From Cercophora sp. LCS_1 (Eukaryota; Ascomycota; Sordariomycetes; Sordariales; Lasiosphaeriaceae), in contig JAPZLL010000015.1 in NCBI GenBank assembly GCA_036250225.1, forward strand, positions 620,001 to 684,000: a stretch of DNA of 64,000 nucleotides. Direction: 5' to 3'. Below the pieces are notes generated by a model. It had not been told where the DNA came from. It ran no database searches and saw nothing but the letters and a program-made list of their open reading frames with translations. Position 1 is the stretch's first letter. The number at the start of each line of letters is the position of its first letter. Both the position numbers and the translations under genes were made by a program. Positions 43,568 to 53,758 of the stretch are shown piece after piece.

Positions 43568-44643
43568 ATGAGATACCAAGCACTCGCTTTTCTCGCGGCC
43601 GTCGGCTCGGTCGTTGCTCAGGGTGTTACCGACAAGATCTCTCCGCCAAAGGCGCCGCAGTCGGGATGCGAAGGCACAATCGACGGCAAGTTTGAGGTCA
43701 GCATCTTGGCTCTCGGCGACAAGAAGAAGAGAGATGAGCTTCATGACAAGGCGCGCTTCCTCCCATCCCACCTTACCTATTTCAACACCACTAACCTGCC
43801 ATCAACAGCACAAGCGTGGTGAGACCTGCTCGGGAGAGGGCATCCTCGTCTCTCAGCTCCAGGATACCGTGATCACCGATGCCCAAGGCCGTACTGGTTA
43901 CATCGCTTCCAATTACCAGTTCCAGTTCGATGGTCCTCCGCAGGCAGGCGCCATCTACACCGCTGGCTTCTATCACTGTCCCAACGGTTCCCTCGCCCTG
44001 GGCGATTCATCTGTCTTCTACCGCTGCAAGTCAGGCGACTTCTACAACCTCTACGACCGATGGTGGGCCGAGCAGTGCTCGCCCGTCGAGATCCTCGTCA
44101 TGCCGTGTGGCGAGGGCACTGGCGCAGCACCCCAGAACGTCGTGGGCACCCAGGTCGTCGTCACCACCGCCGTCGTCCCCATCGCCGATGGCCAGCCGCA
44201 AGTGATCACCACAACCAAGGCCATCCCCATGTGCCAGATTGGTGACGGTCAGCCCCACCTCCTCACCCATCAATGTATTGCAGTAGTGCTGACAACGCCC
44301 AGGACAAGTGCAAGGCCACACCACGCCCTGCGCCGTCGCCCCGACCATCACACCTGGCTCCGCTGCCCCGGAAGCCAGCGACGGCCAGATCATCCAGCAG
44401 CCGCCCGTCTCGCAGGGCACGGATGGCCAAATCCAGGTCACACCCGCACCCAAGCCTGCTCCGTCGGCCGCAGTGCCGCCGGCGCCTGGTGTTAATGGCA
44501 CCACGCTCGCGCGCACCACGGTCCCAGCCCCGAGCGTCCTCCCCACCGGTGCCCCGCCCACCAGCGCTGCTGTCGGCCGCTTCCAGCTTGGCTCTGCCGT
44601 CGCGCTGGTGGTGGGTGTCTTTGTCGCCATCTGGACTGCCTGA
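43568..44643 (+). CDS. PIR-like cell-wall mannoprotein with GPI anchor, 320 aa
   Basis: Exons 43568-43750, 43809-44247 and 44303-44643 sum to 963 nt, giving 320 residues. A cleavable signal peptide is visible (MRYQALAFLAAVGSVVAQ). The mature start has GCEGTIDGKFEVSI, then HKRGETCSGEGILVSQL, DAQGRTGYIASNYQFQFD, YHCPNGSLALGDSSVFYRC, SGDFYNLYDRWW and QCSPVEILVMPC. These are the conserved cysteine-containing blocks of the PIR C-terminal/CWP family. A Pro/Thr-rich stalk follows (VSQGTDGQIQVTPAPKPA). The protein ends in a hydrophobic helix AVALVVGVFVAIWTA, the expected GPI-attachment signal. Intron 1 lacks any GT donor and appears to use GC (AAG|GCGCGC), while intron 2 is normal (GTCAGC...CCCAG). 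A structural wall glycoprotein is the likely role. Confidence 0.9.
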
Positions 44644-45349
44644 GCCAAGACCAACAAGCCACTCCTTCACTCGTTTTTTTTTTCTGCTTTACCAAAACCC
44701 CGGGGAAGTTGCCCGCGTGGTAATGTGGAGGGCGCGGACGAATGGAGCATCGCATGGACGTTTTCACCTTGGGCGTTTGGACGGTGGGCAGTTTGCGTGC
44801 ACACACGACTCATTGCATCGCGTGCGTTTATGAGGCTGAGCTCGGCTGAACTGCATAGGGAGGTTGAATGAGCGCCGATTGCGCATGACGTAATGGTGAT
44901 GGTTTTGCGTTTCTATGCAGGCGCTGGAGGAGATCTAACTTGGGTGGTTTCGTGTTGGGGACGGCTGAATATCGAACCTCAAGGGGAAGTAATTACATAG
45001 GGGTGTATTTTGATACAGGGTGAATACATAGTACCAGATCCTATGCCTCTCATGTTGCTTTGTGTTTGCCGTGACAAAGTTTGGTGTGGTGTCGTTGTCA
45101 AGCGGCAGTTGAGCAAAGCGCCAAGAGATCCGCGACAGGGATGTTGGAGTCTCCGAGGTTGATCCGGCCTGCCGCTTGGAGGCGCCCCACCATAGCAAGC
45201 TTGTCCTGACCCCAAACTTTCGGCGCCGCGCAGCGCAGAGAGCATCACCAGGCAACTTTTTTCGCAAACGAACGCTATCCTCTTCAACGTTTCGCCCTCT
45301 CAAACAACATCCAAACAACCCAAAGCACGAACTCGCGCCTGTCCCCAAA
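44644..45349. other. Intergenic region
   Basis: 700 bp of 3' flank and promoter between two same-strand genes. The downstream frame is open from 45176 but the chosen start is 45350. No other element recognised. Confidence 0.5.
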
Positions 45350-46210
45350 ATGTCCGAATACTGGAAATCAACTCCCAAATACTGGTGCAAACACTGCGCC
45401 ACCTTCATCCGCGACACAAAGCTCGAGCGCCAGAACCACGAGTCCACAGCCAAGCACCAATCCGCCATCAAGCGCTCCCTCCGCGACATCCACCGCACAG
45501 CCGAGAACGCCGAACGCGAGAAGGAGCGCGCCCGCCGTGAGATCGATCGTCTCAATGGCGTTGTTACCTCATCACCCAAGGCGTCCTCGTCCGGCGCGTC
45601 AAGCTCCAGAGCAACGGTGTCGGGCACAACGGCTGCACCGAAGCAGATGACTGAGGCGGAACGACAGAAACAGCTGGAGCAGTTGGCCGAGCTGGGGGTT
45701 AGTATACCCGATGAGCTGAGGGGGACTATGGCGATGGCGGGGGAGTGGACGGTCACGAATGTGAGGGTTGTTGAGGAGGAGGAGGGTGGGGAGACAAAGG
45801 TGGTGGGGGTTAAGAGGGATAGGGAGAGGACAGAGGAGGAAAAGGAGGCTGAGGAGGCGATAAGGGGGTTGTTTGGGAAGAGGAGGAAGTGGGGGAGGGA
45901 TTCCAAGGTTGTGGGGGAGGAGGATGGGGAGTTGGAGGAGTTGTTGAGTGGGCCGTTGGTTAAGAAGGAGGTGAAGAAGGAGGAGGAGGTCAAAAAGGAG
46001 GTGAGTGGCGATGAGGAGACTGGGAGCGGGGAGGTGAAAAAGGAGGTGGCAGAGGAGACCCCCGTCGTCAAGAAAGAGCCGAGTGATGACGCTGGGCTGG
46101 GCGATGTGGGTGTTGAGGACGCCGGCTCTGGCGTTGCACCTGAAGTCAAGGAGGAGACACCTGCTGTGGTCTTCAAAAAGAGGAAGCCCAAGAATGTCCG
46201 TCAGAAATGA
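45350..46210 (+). CDS. U1-type (matrin) zinc-finger protein, WBP4-like splicing factor, 286 aa
   Basis: The start at 45350 (CCAAAATGTCC) leads straight into SEYWKSTPKYWCKHCATFIR, then QNHESTAKHQ. This is a U1-type zinc finger with C-x2-C and H-x5-H, at the extreme N-terminus as in WBP4/FBP21 and fungal relatives of the U4/U6.U5 and B-complex spliceosome. The finger continues into a long basic helix (SLRDIHRTAENAEREKERARREID). The remainder is Lys/Glu-rich with repeated KKEV units, and it ends VVFKKRKPKNVRQK, a likely nuclear localisation signal. No WW domain is present, which distinguishes it from animal WBP4 but is usual in fungi. A role in pre-mRNA splicing is inferred from family membership. 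Confidence 0.85.
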   Translation: MSEYWKSTPKYWCKHCATFIRDTKLERQNHESTAKHQSAIKRSLRDIHRTAENAEREKERARREIDRLNGVVTSSPKASSSGASSSRATVSGTTAAPKQMTEAERQKQLEQLAELGVSIPDELRGTMAMAGEWTVTNVRVVEEEEGGETKVVGVKRDRERTEEEKEAEEAIRGLFGKRRKWGRDSKVVGEEDGELEELLSGPLVKKEVKKEEEVKKEVSGDEETGSGEVKKEVAEETPVVKKEPSDDAGLGDVGVEDAGSGVAPEVKEETPAVVFKKRKPKNVRQK

Positions 46211-47576
46211 ACGGCGCTGACACGGGTGTTCTTTCGAAGATGTCACGATAGCTTCGCTCTGCATTACCCAATGATACCCATTTGACATCCTACGAGTCGT
46301 GCGGGCTTCCCGTTGCAACCGCCCTGTCAACAAATGGGATCGGGAAGTTCAATGAGACGATGCCTGCTGCGTTTGGGTCATGATGAGTAGCGCTGGGACG
46401 GCAACATTGGAGTACATGGCCGAGGTTTGGATGGAACATTTCCAATAACCCCCAGTGTTTTTAGCGTAGTGGGAGTCGGCGTGAGTAGCTGATGGTCCCG
46501 GTTTCAGAAGAAATACTTTCCCGGGCCTCGAAGGTCCCGTCGACTTCCTTTTTGCCCTGAGTTCGATCCCACGTCGTGTCGGTCTTTTTTTTATTCTTTA
46601 TTCTTTTTCATCTTAAATCTCAGCCAGACAATCGCCATGTTACCTCTCCACCCGGCGCTCCTGCAATCTAACAATCCTCATCATCTGGTTTACACTTCGG
46701 CCACATTGCTGTTGAGCTGACACATGCCGGATGGAAAACTCAGGCCAACTCAGAGCTCACCACTCCAGCACCCAAGCACTTTATCTAGGCATCTGAATTA
46801 TCGACAACTATGGCATCAACCTGCATCCAGGCTACTCATGTTCTAAATATTGACACTTTGCAAACCACATCCCATCTTCACCTAATGCATGCTTATCCTC
46901 TCACCCGCTTCATGCTCCACGAAATGACACATCAAGACGTCGAACAGACTACCATCTGGTGTAACATGACATATGCTTGGCAAGAAAGCTTAGCTTTAAG
47001 CTTGGCTTGAGCTTGTTTTCAGAGTCGCCACAAAGAAAACATGACTGCGTGGAACCCGACGAATAGAACGGCGAATTGATGACGAGCAACCATAATATGA
47101 AGCCTAGTTGATGCTGCTTCAATCGATCTAGGAGGGTGCCCTCATGTTGGATGAGCGTTGAACAGCAACTCAAACGTCTCTCGGCAATGTTCTTAGGCAT
47201 TGGGAACTTTATCCAGGCATTTGAGTTTTGGGGTTCCACTGTTTTGATACATGTAGATGAACATATACCTAACTCTGACTTTGCTGATATGTCGCTGTGT
47301 GTTAGGGACTTGGATGTGGTAACGACCTCCCCCTCTCCAGCTCTCATTGCATGAACTATGTAGAACAAAACATGATATCACAAGATACAATTGTGTTTCC
47401 TTGGGTACCTTGGATGGCATAGGCCCGAGATTGGGACTCTGACATGACATTCTTCATCAGCTCACAAAGGACATTGCACCATGTCGAGCAGACATATTGT
47501 TCATGACAGGTATTGATATTATCCCAAACTCCGTGTACAAAGCACTCTAAATGCATCCAGTCTATGTATCCCTATC
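46211..47576. other. Intergenic region between convergent genes (1.4 kb)
   Basis: No supported gene. A GTTCGATCCC string at about 46561 followed by a T-run resembles a Pol III B box and terminator, but no tRNA fold can be built around it. Frames here are random. Confidence 0.5.
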
Positions 47577-48851
47577 TCACTGCTGCTGATAGTATCCCTG
47601 TGCCGGCGCCTGCCCATAACCTTGCTGAGGCTGTTGATACTGTTGTTCCGGATACGCCGGGTACCCCTGAGTTTGCGAGCCCGGGAGCTGGTACGGGCCG
47701 GCTTGTCCGGGGGCTGGAGACCCTGGCAACTGATACGGCCCCGGCTGTTGTCCTGGTGGTGGCGATCCCGGCAATTGGTACGGTCCGGCTTGGGGCTGTC
47801 CTTGGGGCAGTTCATATGCCGCAGGGCTGGGCGTGGGAACAGGGTGAGGGGCCATCTCGTGGGGTGCTGGTGATGGCGTAGAAACTGGCGCCGGCGAGGG
47901 CACGGTTTGGGGATAAGCCTGGGGATATGTTTGGGGCTGGGGATATCCTTGCTGCTGGGGATAACCCGGGTTGTACACTTGGGCTTGAGTCTGCGGCGGC
48001 GACACAGGAGACACGGTCTGCTGGTACGCGCTCTGCATTGGGTAGCCTTGGCCCTGCGCTTGCTGGGGATACTGGCCGTATGGACCGCCAGTGGGCTGCT
48101 GTGTGAGCGGAGGTGGCTGTTGATTGTTCATCTCGACGGTCGCGTTATCGGGAGTTGAGGCCTTCTTGGCTTGGTGGTACGTATGGAATGTTCGGCCGTG
48201 GAAGACGAGGGTTGCAATGAAGAAGAGGCTGCGACGAGTTAGTCGCTACAATCTTGAAGTGGGCGGGTAATGACTTACAGCATCAGGGCGCTCAGGCCGG
48301 CAACGGCGCTCATGACAGCCAGACCAACAGTGCCGGCGACAGCTGCGCGCTTCTCGAGCTCCCGCTTGGCGAGAACGCAGTGGTTGCTGTTGACAGCGCT
48401 GCCGTCGTTGTAGCAGTATTCGACGTCGACGTCATACTTGAAGGATGCTCGGAGCGCCGCGTTCGCGCCCATCGAGGCGAGCCACATGATAGCCATGAAG
48501 AGATCGAGGGAGAGGACGGCCCAGATATTGTATGCGCCGTTTGCGCTTGGGACCTTTTCGGTGATGAGAGCGTAGAGAGCGACAACCCATGTCATCAAGA
48601 CCTACGAGCGTCAGCCATGTTGACAGTACCAGTCGAAGAGAACTTACAACAACAAGTGCGAAAACATTGGCATCCAATGCCTTGCCATGGATGAGATACC
48701 CGCACATACAGACGATGACAAAGCCAAAGAAGATCTGGAGACCGCGCATGATGACGACCCAGAGCGGCGTCTTCTGGATGTAGCGCTCCTTGTTCGCTGG
48801 CGGCGCCGCCGGCGCGACGTATGCCGCGGGAGCTACCTTGATCTCCTCCAT
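47577..48851 (-). CDS. MARVEL-domain membrane protein with Pro/Gln-rich tail, 392 aa
   Basis: Exons 48851-48648, 48601-48279 and 48228-47577. The introns are 46 and 50 nt with GTAAGT donors. The sum is 1179 nt, giving 392 residues. Four membrane helices are visible: LWVVIMRGLQIFFGFVIV, FALVVVLMTWVVALYALI, WAVLSLDLFMAIMWLASM and VGLAVMSAVAGLSALMLLFF. A short cysteine-containing loop (EYCYNDGSAVNSNHC) lies between helices 3 and 4, the classical MARVEL topology. The cytoplasmic tail is a 180-residue Gln/Pro/Tyr/Gly-rich region containing repeated QLPGS units and ending QGYYQQQ. Such proteins sit in plasma-membrane or trafficking microdomains. The tail is likely disordered and may bind other proteins. 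The start at 48851 is the first ATG and fits the first helix spacing. Confidence 0.88.
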
Positions 48852-50264
48852 TGTTGCCGACGAGCTGTTGAGGGAGGGAAAACGAAGGGCGCAAACAAAA
48901 AGCTTGGAGGACAGGACGAGCGGGAACCAGGGTCGGGAAAGCCATCAGCTTTAAGGGACCGGCAAACGGCAACGAGGGGCAGGCATCGCATGACCACTTC
49001 GCTCAGAGCCTCGCCAGGCTCATCTTCCAGGTGCTGGGACATGGTTGCCGCGTTTGGAATGGGCCCCAGACCCCCCGGCGCCTGTGGTTGCTGGCAATTG
49101 GTGACACGCGCTGGTGGAGTTACGGTTCTCTCAGCCGCACGGCGGACGGTTACATTGGCGTGTCACTTGAATTTGTTTGCTCGATCAGGCTCCCGGAAAC
49201 GCGCGCTGTCAACTATCCATGCGCTTTCCAATAAAGTCAGCAAAATAAGCATATAACAAAGCGACGCATTCCTCACTCTCGTGCCTGTTTACCCCCGTCC
49301 AGAGAGGCCATCCAAAGAATTAAAAAGCAAGACCCTCTGGAAAAGTTCCTCGGGCAGCGCGCCCCGCAGCTGGGCTGCACAAAACTAATAGCAAAGTCTT
49401 GGCAACCGGGATCCGGCTCAGCCACGGCGGCCGGAACGGGCATGGCGACTGACACCCCAGCGCAGCGGACAGGCCGGCGATTGGCCGTGGTCGTTGAGCG
49501 CGTCGCGCCGTCAAAGCCCAGAAATAGCCATATCCGCATTTGCGGCTCTGCGGTGGGCGCGAGCGGGCTTGCGGCAGAAATCTTGTTTTTGTGTTGGCTG
49601 GTCTTTCGTTCGTCGACAGCGCTGCGGGCGGTCAGCCATTCGGCAGCCCAGATGGCGGGGTTCGTGATGACCCGCGTCTGTCGCACCAGATGCTCGTGTT
49701 GCACGCAAGATGGATCGAGGGGCTGGCTCTGAATGTAGTGCAATTTGATTCGGCATGTTACGACGGACCATCGGACAGCACAATCGGACGCCAAGACGCG
49801 TCGAGTTTGGGGAGAGACCTGTGCAATGTTGGACGCTTCGAGATTGCTGTGCGAATGCGATGTTAGCGGCAAGTGGACTGTGGCTGTGACGGGCCCATTT
49901 TGTTTACACCCCTTGCTGACTAATCACGCATCCCATTTTCAACACCATGTTCACGCATCATCACATCAACACATCAACACGGGAGAAGTCGCAAAACCTG
50001 CGCCCTTGCGGAAGGCCGTGGTATTCCACCACCCTCGAGGGGTGCCCAAAAAACGAGAAAAAAATACATGCCCGTAGGCCGCAAAGAAAACACCAAACCG
50101 CAAAACAGCCCACCCCACGCCTCGCAACTCCTCCGCCAGACGCCAACCCGCAACGAAACTCCCAACCCAAAAAAACACCGCACACCACGCCTGGAAACTT
50201 CTCCACCAGGCCTCCCTCCCCTCACCCAACGCCCAGACAACGCCCGCCGGCCCCCTCCCCTCCC
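48852..50264. other. Intergenic region (1.4 kb)
   Basis: No supported gene. The stretch near 50060-50260 is strongly C/A-rich and purine-poor on the plus strand, giving several long but meaningless frames. It lies just 3' of the next minus-strand gene. Confidence 0.5.
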
Positions 50265-51940
50265 CTACACGCGCAGATATCCTCCCGTCGCAAAGCCCGC
50301 CTCGTCCTCTGGATGAGACAACGCCCCAACCACACCAGCACAGTGGTGGCGAATAAACGCCAGGCTCATGGCCACGGTATCCTCGTGGCCGGGATCCCCA
50401 AACAGAAAGCCCCCCCAGTAGCTGCTGTGCAGCGTGATGCCATGGCCCCTGGCCCAGGCGTCGATGCGGTCGTTGACCGCCTGTCGGTAGGCGAATATGG
50501 CCATTTTGCCATGGCCAAACTTCTCTTGGGTGGCGACCGAACGGCGCCAGGGGTCATGCCACACGACCTGGAGCTGGTCGTTGATGCGGCGGAGGACAAG
50601 GACGGTGCCGTAGCGGCGCATGCGTACGCCATTCGTCCAGATTTCCAGGGGGTCAGTCTGGGTGATGTCGGCCACGCGGGCCACCTCGGTGGGCTTCGAG
50701 AGCCAGTGGGTGAAGAGGCCGATGGCCGTGGTCTTGTTGCGAGAGGCTGCAAATATGTCAGTTAGGCGTCATGCAAAGCATTTGAGACGCTGTGAGATAT
50801 TGGCAGGGCGTCGAGAATAAATAGAAGGGGGTAAAATGACTTACTAAATGCCTCTTTCGCGTAGTCGAGAAAGTCAACGACAGTCTCGAACATCTTGGCC
50901 TGACGGCCCAAAACGTGGTGCCAGTCCCAACGATCGTCGCTTGCCAAGTACCCGACGGGCTTCAGATATAGGGCCCTGGAGTTCGAATATTAGCGAATGT
51001 GCCTTGAATAAAAACAGATGCACAGCTAAAATATAGAAGACGTTGAAAGAAAATCCAGAGATGTAAAATTTAGATCAAAAGGCGCAGTGGAATAGTTGAT
51101 ACGCGTGATTCATTTATACGTACCAGTTCTCACCCGGTGAGTAGCTCACCAGGGCGAGCCTGCACAACGCGAGGCGGAGGCTGACAGGCGGACTCCGCGA
51201 GTCCGCCACCGGGACGACTTGGCCGGGACGGGGTGTGGGACTCTCGGGGTCGACCCCGCCGAGAACCGTGCGGACACTCGTGTCCGCGAGCACAACGAGA
51301 TCTGCCACCGGAAAATAGGCCGGCGGCCACGGGGCGCGCAGGTCGAGAGCCCGAAGGCTTGCCGTGAGGCCGTCGACGATGTTGGCGGCAGGGCTGGGGG
51401 CAGCGGCACCGACAGCGGCAACCGAAAAGGTATGCGGTGGCCCGAGGGCCGCGGTCTCGTCAACGAGACGGATGACCTGATCGGCCAGAGCCGTCAGGGG
51501 CGTGGGAGGGGCGGCACCACGGTACACGCGACGGGCCGCAACAAGTCTGTCCACTGCCAGCTGGACATCGGCGCGGCCGATGTCCGCAAAGAGGCTGGCC
51601 TCCTGTGCGACAACGTCCCTGTGAGCAGGAAATCAAAGTATTGGTATAAGAAACCAAGAACGGGAGGGACGTGAAATGTGAAGGTGTTGACTTACCAAAC
51701 AATGGGACCACCCCGAAGGGCACGGAACAGGTCCTGGTGCCGAAGCACCGCTTCGAAAAGCGCAGCCATGCTGCGGCCCACGCGGGCAGAAGTCTCGTCG
51801 CTGGAAATCCCGGCAAGGTCCTGGCCCGTGAGGGCGCTGTAGATGCGATGGGCGGTCGCGCCGCCCTCGCCGACGAAGATAGGGCCGGGGGCGAAAAAAA
51901 ATCCAGGCTGGGTCACAGCCGAACGACCAAGAGGCGCCAT
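50265..51940 (-). CDS. Uncharacterised fungal protein, 450 aa, four exons
   Basis: Exons 51940-51696, 51618-51124, 50975-50845 and 50746-50265 with clean splice sites (GTAAGT, GTACGT and GTAAGT donors; GCTAAT and CCTAAC branches). The sum is 1353 nt, giving 450 residues; each junction falls in phase and two rebuild tryptophans. Landmarks: MAPLGRSAVTQPGFFFAPGP, SLFADIGRADVQLAVDRLVA and the Trp/His-rich WDWHHVLGRQAKMF. Later come TAIGLFTHWLSKPTEVARV, MRRYGTVLVLRRINDQLQVV and SYWGGFLFGDPGHEDT. No signal peptide, membrane helix or catalytic motif was recognised. The closing half alternates short hydrophobic strands and charged turns, like a globular alpha/beta domain. I do not recognise the family, but the gene model is well supported. 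Confidence 0.85.
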
Positions 51941-52084
51941 GGTGAAGAGACTAGAAGAGTATACATGCATGCATGTATGTAAGCAACACGGCAACGAGAG
52001 GCGACGCAAGGGGAGCGGAACAACGAGGGGACTCGATACTTACGAGACGGAAGGCGCGGCAGGAAAAATCTAGCGATCACTAAG

Positions 52085-52218
52085 TTCGAAGTCGGGGGAA
52101 AAAAAGAAAGAGAAACTTTTTTTTCTTAAAAAAAAAGAAGGCTTTAAAAAGAGGGTTCTTAAAAAGAAGGTCGTGAAAAAGAAAATCCTTAAAAAAGCAA
52201 GTCTTTAAAAAAAGAAAT
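52085..52218. repeat. Degenerate ~16-17 bp A-rich tandem repeat
   Basis: Five or six imperfect copies of a unit like TTCTTAAAAAGAAGGTC (variants CTTTAAAAAGAGGG, TCGTGAAAAAGAAAA, TCCTTAAAAAAGCAAG). They lie about 145-280 bp upstream of the minus-strand gene that starts at 51940, so possibly in its promoter or leader. Confidence 0.75.
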
Positions 52219-53179
52219 CAACTTTCTCGGAAGGGCGCGAGAGGAAACGAAACTCGAAAGTTGGCGTTGCTGGTACTAGAGCGAACTGTCTCGAGGAAAA
52301 GAAGGAAAGAGGAGAGAGTTGATGGAGGGGGAGGGACCTTCAAATACTTTCCCAGAGGAGCGCTAGCGAGAGGCGTGGTCAGACTGCCTAGGAAGGTACC
52401 GGACGAAACAATAGCATACAATGTTACCTCTGAATCACAATAGCCATCAGATTGCAATGGAGTAATCATCCATCCCATAGCAGTTTAGGAAGGAACTTGA
52501 TGACAGGACACGCCAGGCAGCCTAATGTCCCCGCGCTCTTTCCGCCGTCAATCCCTGAGCACAGAAACACGGCCAACCAATGATCGAGCTTCTCAGACGA
52601 ATACGTCGGGTGCTCATTGCTTCGCCCTCGTCGATAAATGAGGCTCTCGGCCTGATGTTGCACTGGTCGGGGCGTGCTAGATTAAGATTAGCGAAAGTCA
52701 CCAATACGGTACGCTTGATAATTCACAACGGTCCTCTCGAGAATCTTGCCCCTAAAGCTAGTCAATCAGATGCCGCGGGCATAGGAAGTACGATAACTGC
52801 AACGTCGTTCGGAAGACGTTGCGAAATATACTTGCTGGTTGATGTCGACCATTCCGGGCAAGCAAGCAAACAGGTTGGGTTGGACTGGTTTGGCCGGCGA
52901 AAACCGCCACATTCGCGACCGAATGGCGGAAAGGAGCACATGGGTTGAGCAGGGAGTTCACAAACTAGACCTACAGCGGGTAGGGTCCATCACCAACAAA
53001 AAGAGGAAGTAACCGCGGAAGGGCCAAGTTTTCTAGGGGATAGATGCTCTGCCTTTGTAGGAGTGTAAATACAAGGCAAGGAAAGGAATCACAAGATACA
53101 GAGTGCAGAGTAAAGTTCGGCCCCCAAAACGGAAGGGAGAGTTTGAAAGTCTGGGGGGAAAAAAAGGGCAAAAAAAAAG

Positions 53180-53312
53180 GGTGTGTGCGGGGTTCGAACC
53201 CGCGACTGTTCTCTCCGCGGGGAGTTATCCCACGAAGCGATAATACTATCAAGCCAAGGGGAATTACCTCTGGGAGCGACAGCCACTACCACTGCGCCAA
53301 GTTGCCTTGACA
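53180..53312 (-). ncRNA. tRNA-like element (tRNA pseudogene or tRNA-derived SINE)
   Basis: On the minus strand an A box (TTGGCGCAGTGGTAG, near 53297-53283) and a perfect B box/T-arm (GCGGGTTCGAACCCCGC, about 53206-53190) occur in the right order, about 85-110 bases apart. Two T-runs, typical of RNA polymerase III termination, follow at once. The T stem pairs perfectly. The acceptor strands do not: the 5' side GGCAACT cannot pair with the 3' side ACACACC, so this is not a normal tRNA. Between the boxes two related 24-base blocks (GGGGAGTTATCCC... and GGGGAATTACCTC... on the plus strand) suggest internal duplication. A tRNA-derived SINE or a rearranged tRNA gene both fit. Confidence 0.55.
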
Positions 53313-53758
53313 TTTGGTACTATTCGTCTTCGGGGTTCTCCCCAATATACCCACCCTGGCGGTCACTGCACACCACTCCCATTCCTGTAGCAACTGCGGA
53401 CATCCACATTTCGGGCATTCTTCCGCGCACATTGATTTCATTTCGCCTCAAGCTTGTGCATCATCATGTCAACACAAAATCAGATCTTCGTCAGCGATCT
53501 CGAGCCTCATCGTCAACATCGCAATACACGTTCTCTGCGTCCATGCCACTGATTTTCGAGCATCGTTACAAGTTTGGAGCTCACCATCCGCAACCCAAGA
53601 CGCTCATCACTCCCAACATCACCATATCCCTTCCTGCGTCCTTCTCAACGATGAGTCTGCCAAGCATCCCACTCCTACAACATGCGCACACGCAAGACAA
53701 TCACTAACAATCTCATCAAGCAGACACATCAAAACCTCATCCATTACGACATGTACAA

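Larger units (their letters stand above)
51941..53758. other. Intergenic region with A-rich tandem repeat and tRNA-like element
   Basis: Contains the A-rich repeat at 52085-52218 and the tRNA-like element at 53180-53312, listed separately. Otherwise no gene was supported. The plus-strand frames near 53300-53760 are Ser/His-rich shadows. Confidence 0.5.

Noticed and set aside
45599..46333. Leucine/serine-rich minus-strand frames of 244 and 418 codons over the zinc-finger gene
   Set aside because: They are the antisense of the Glu/Lys-rich coding region, which yields long open frames rich in Leu, Ser and Pro.
46535..46610. tRNA-like signal (GTTCGATCCC followed by a T-run)
   Set aside because: No pairing T-stem, D-arm or acceptor stem could be built; only the B-box-like string is present.
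49947..50765. 272-codon plus-strand frame
   Set aside because: Antisense to the well-spliced 450-residue gene over half its length; the rest is a C/A-biased tract.
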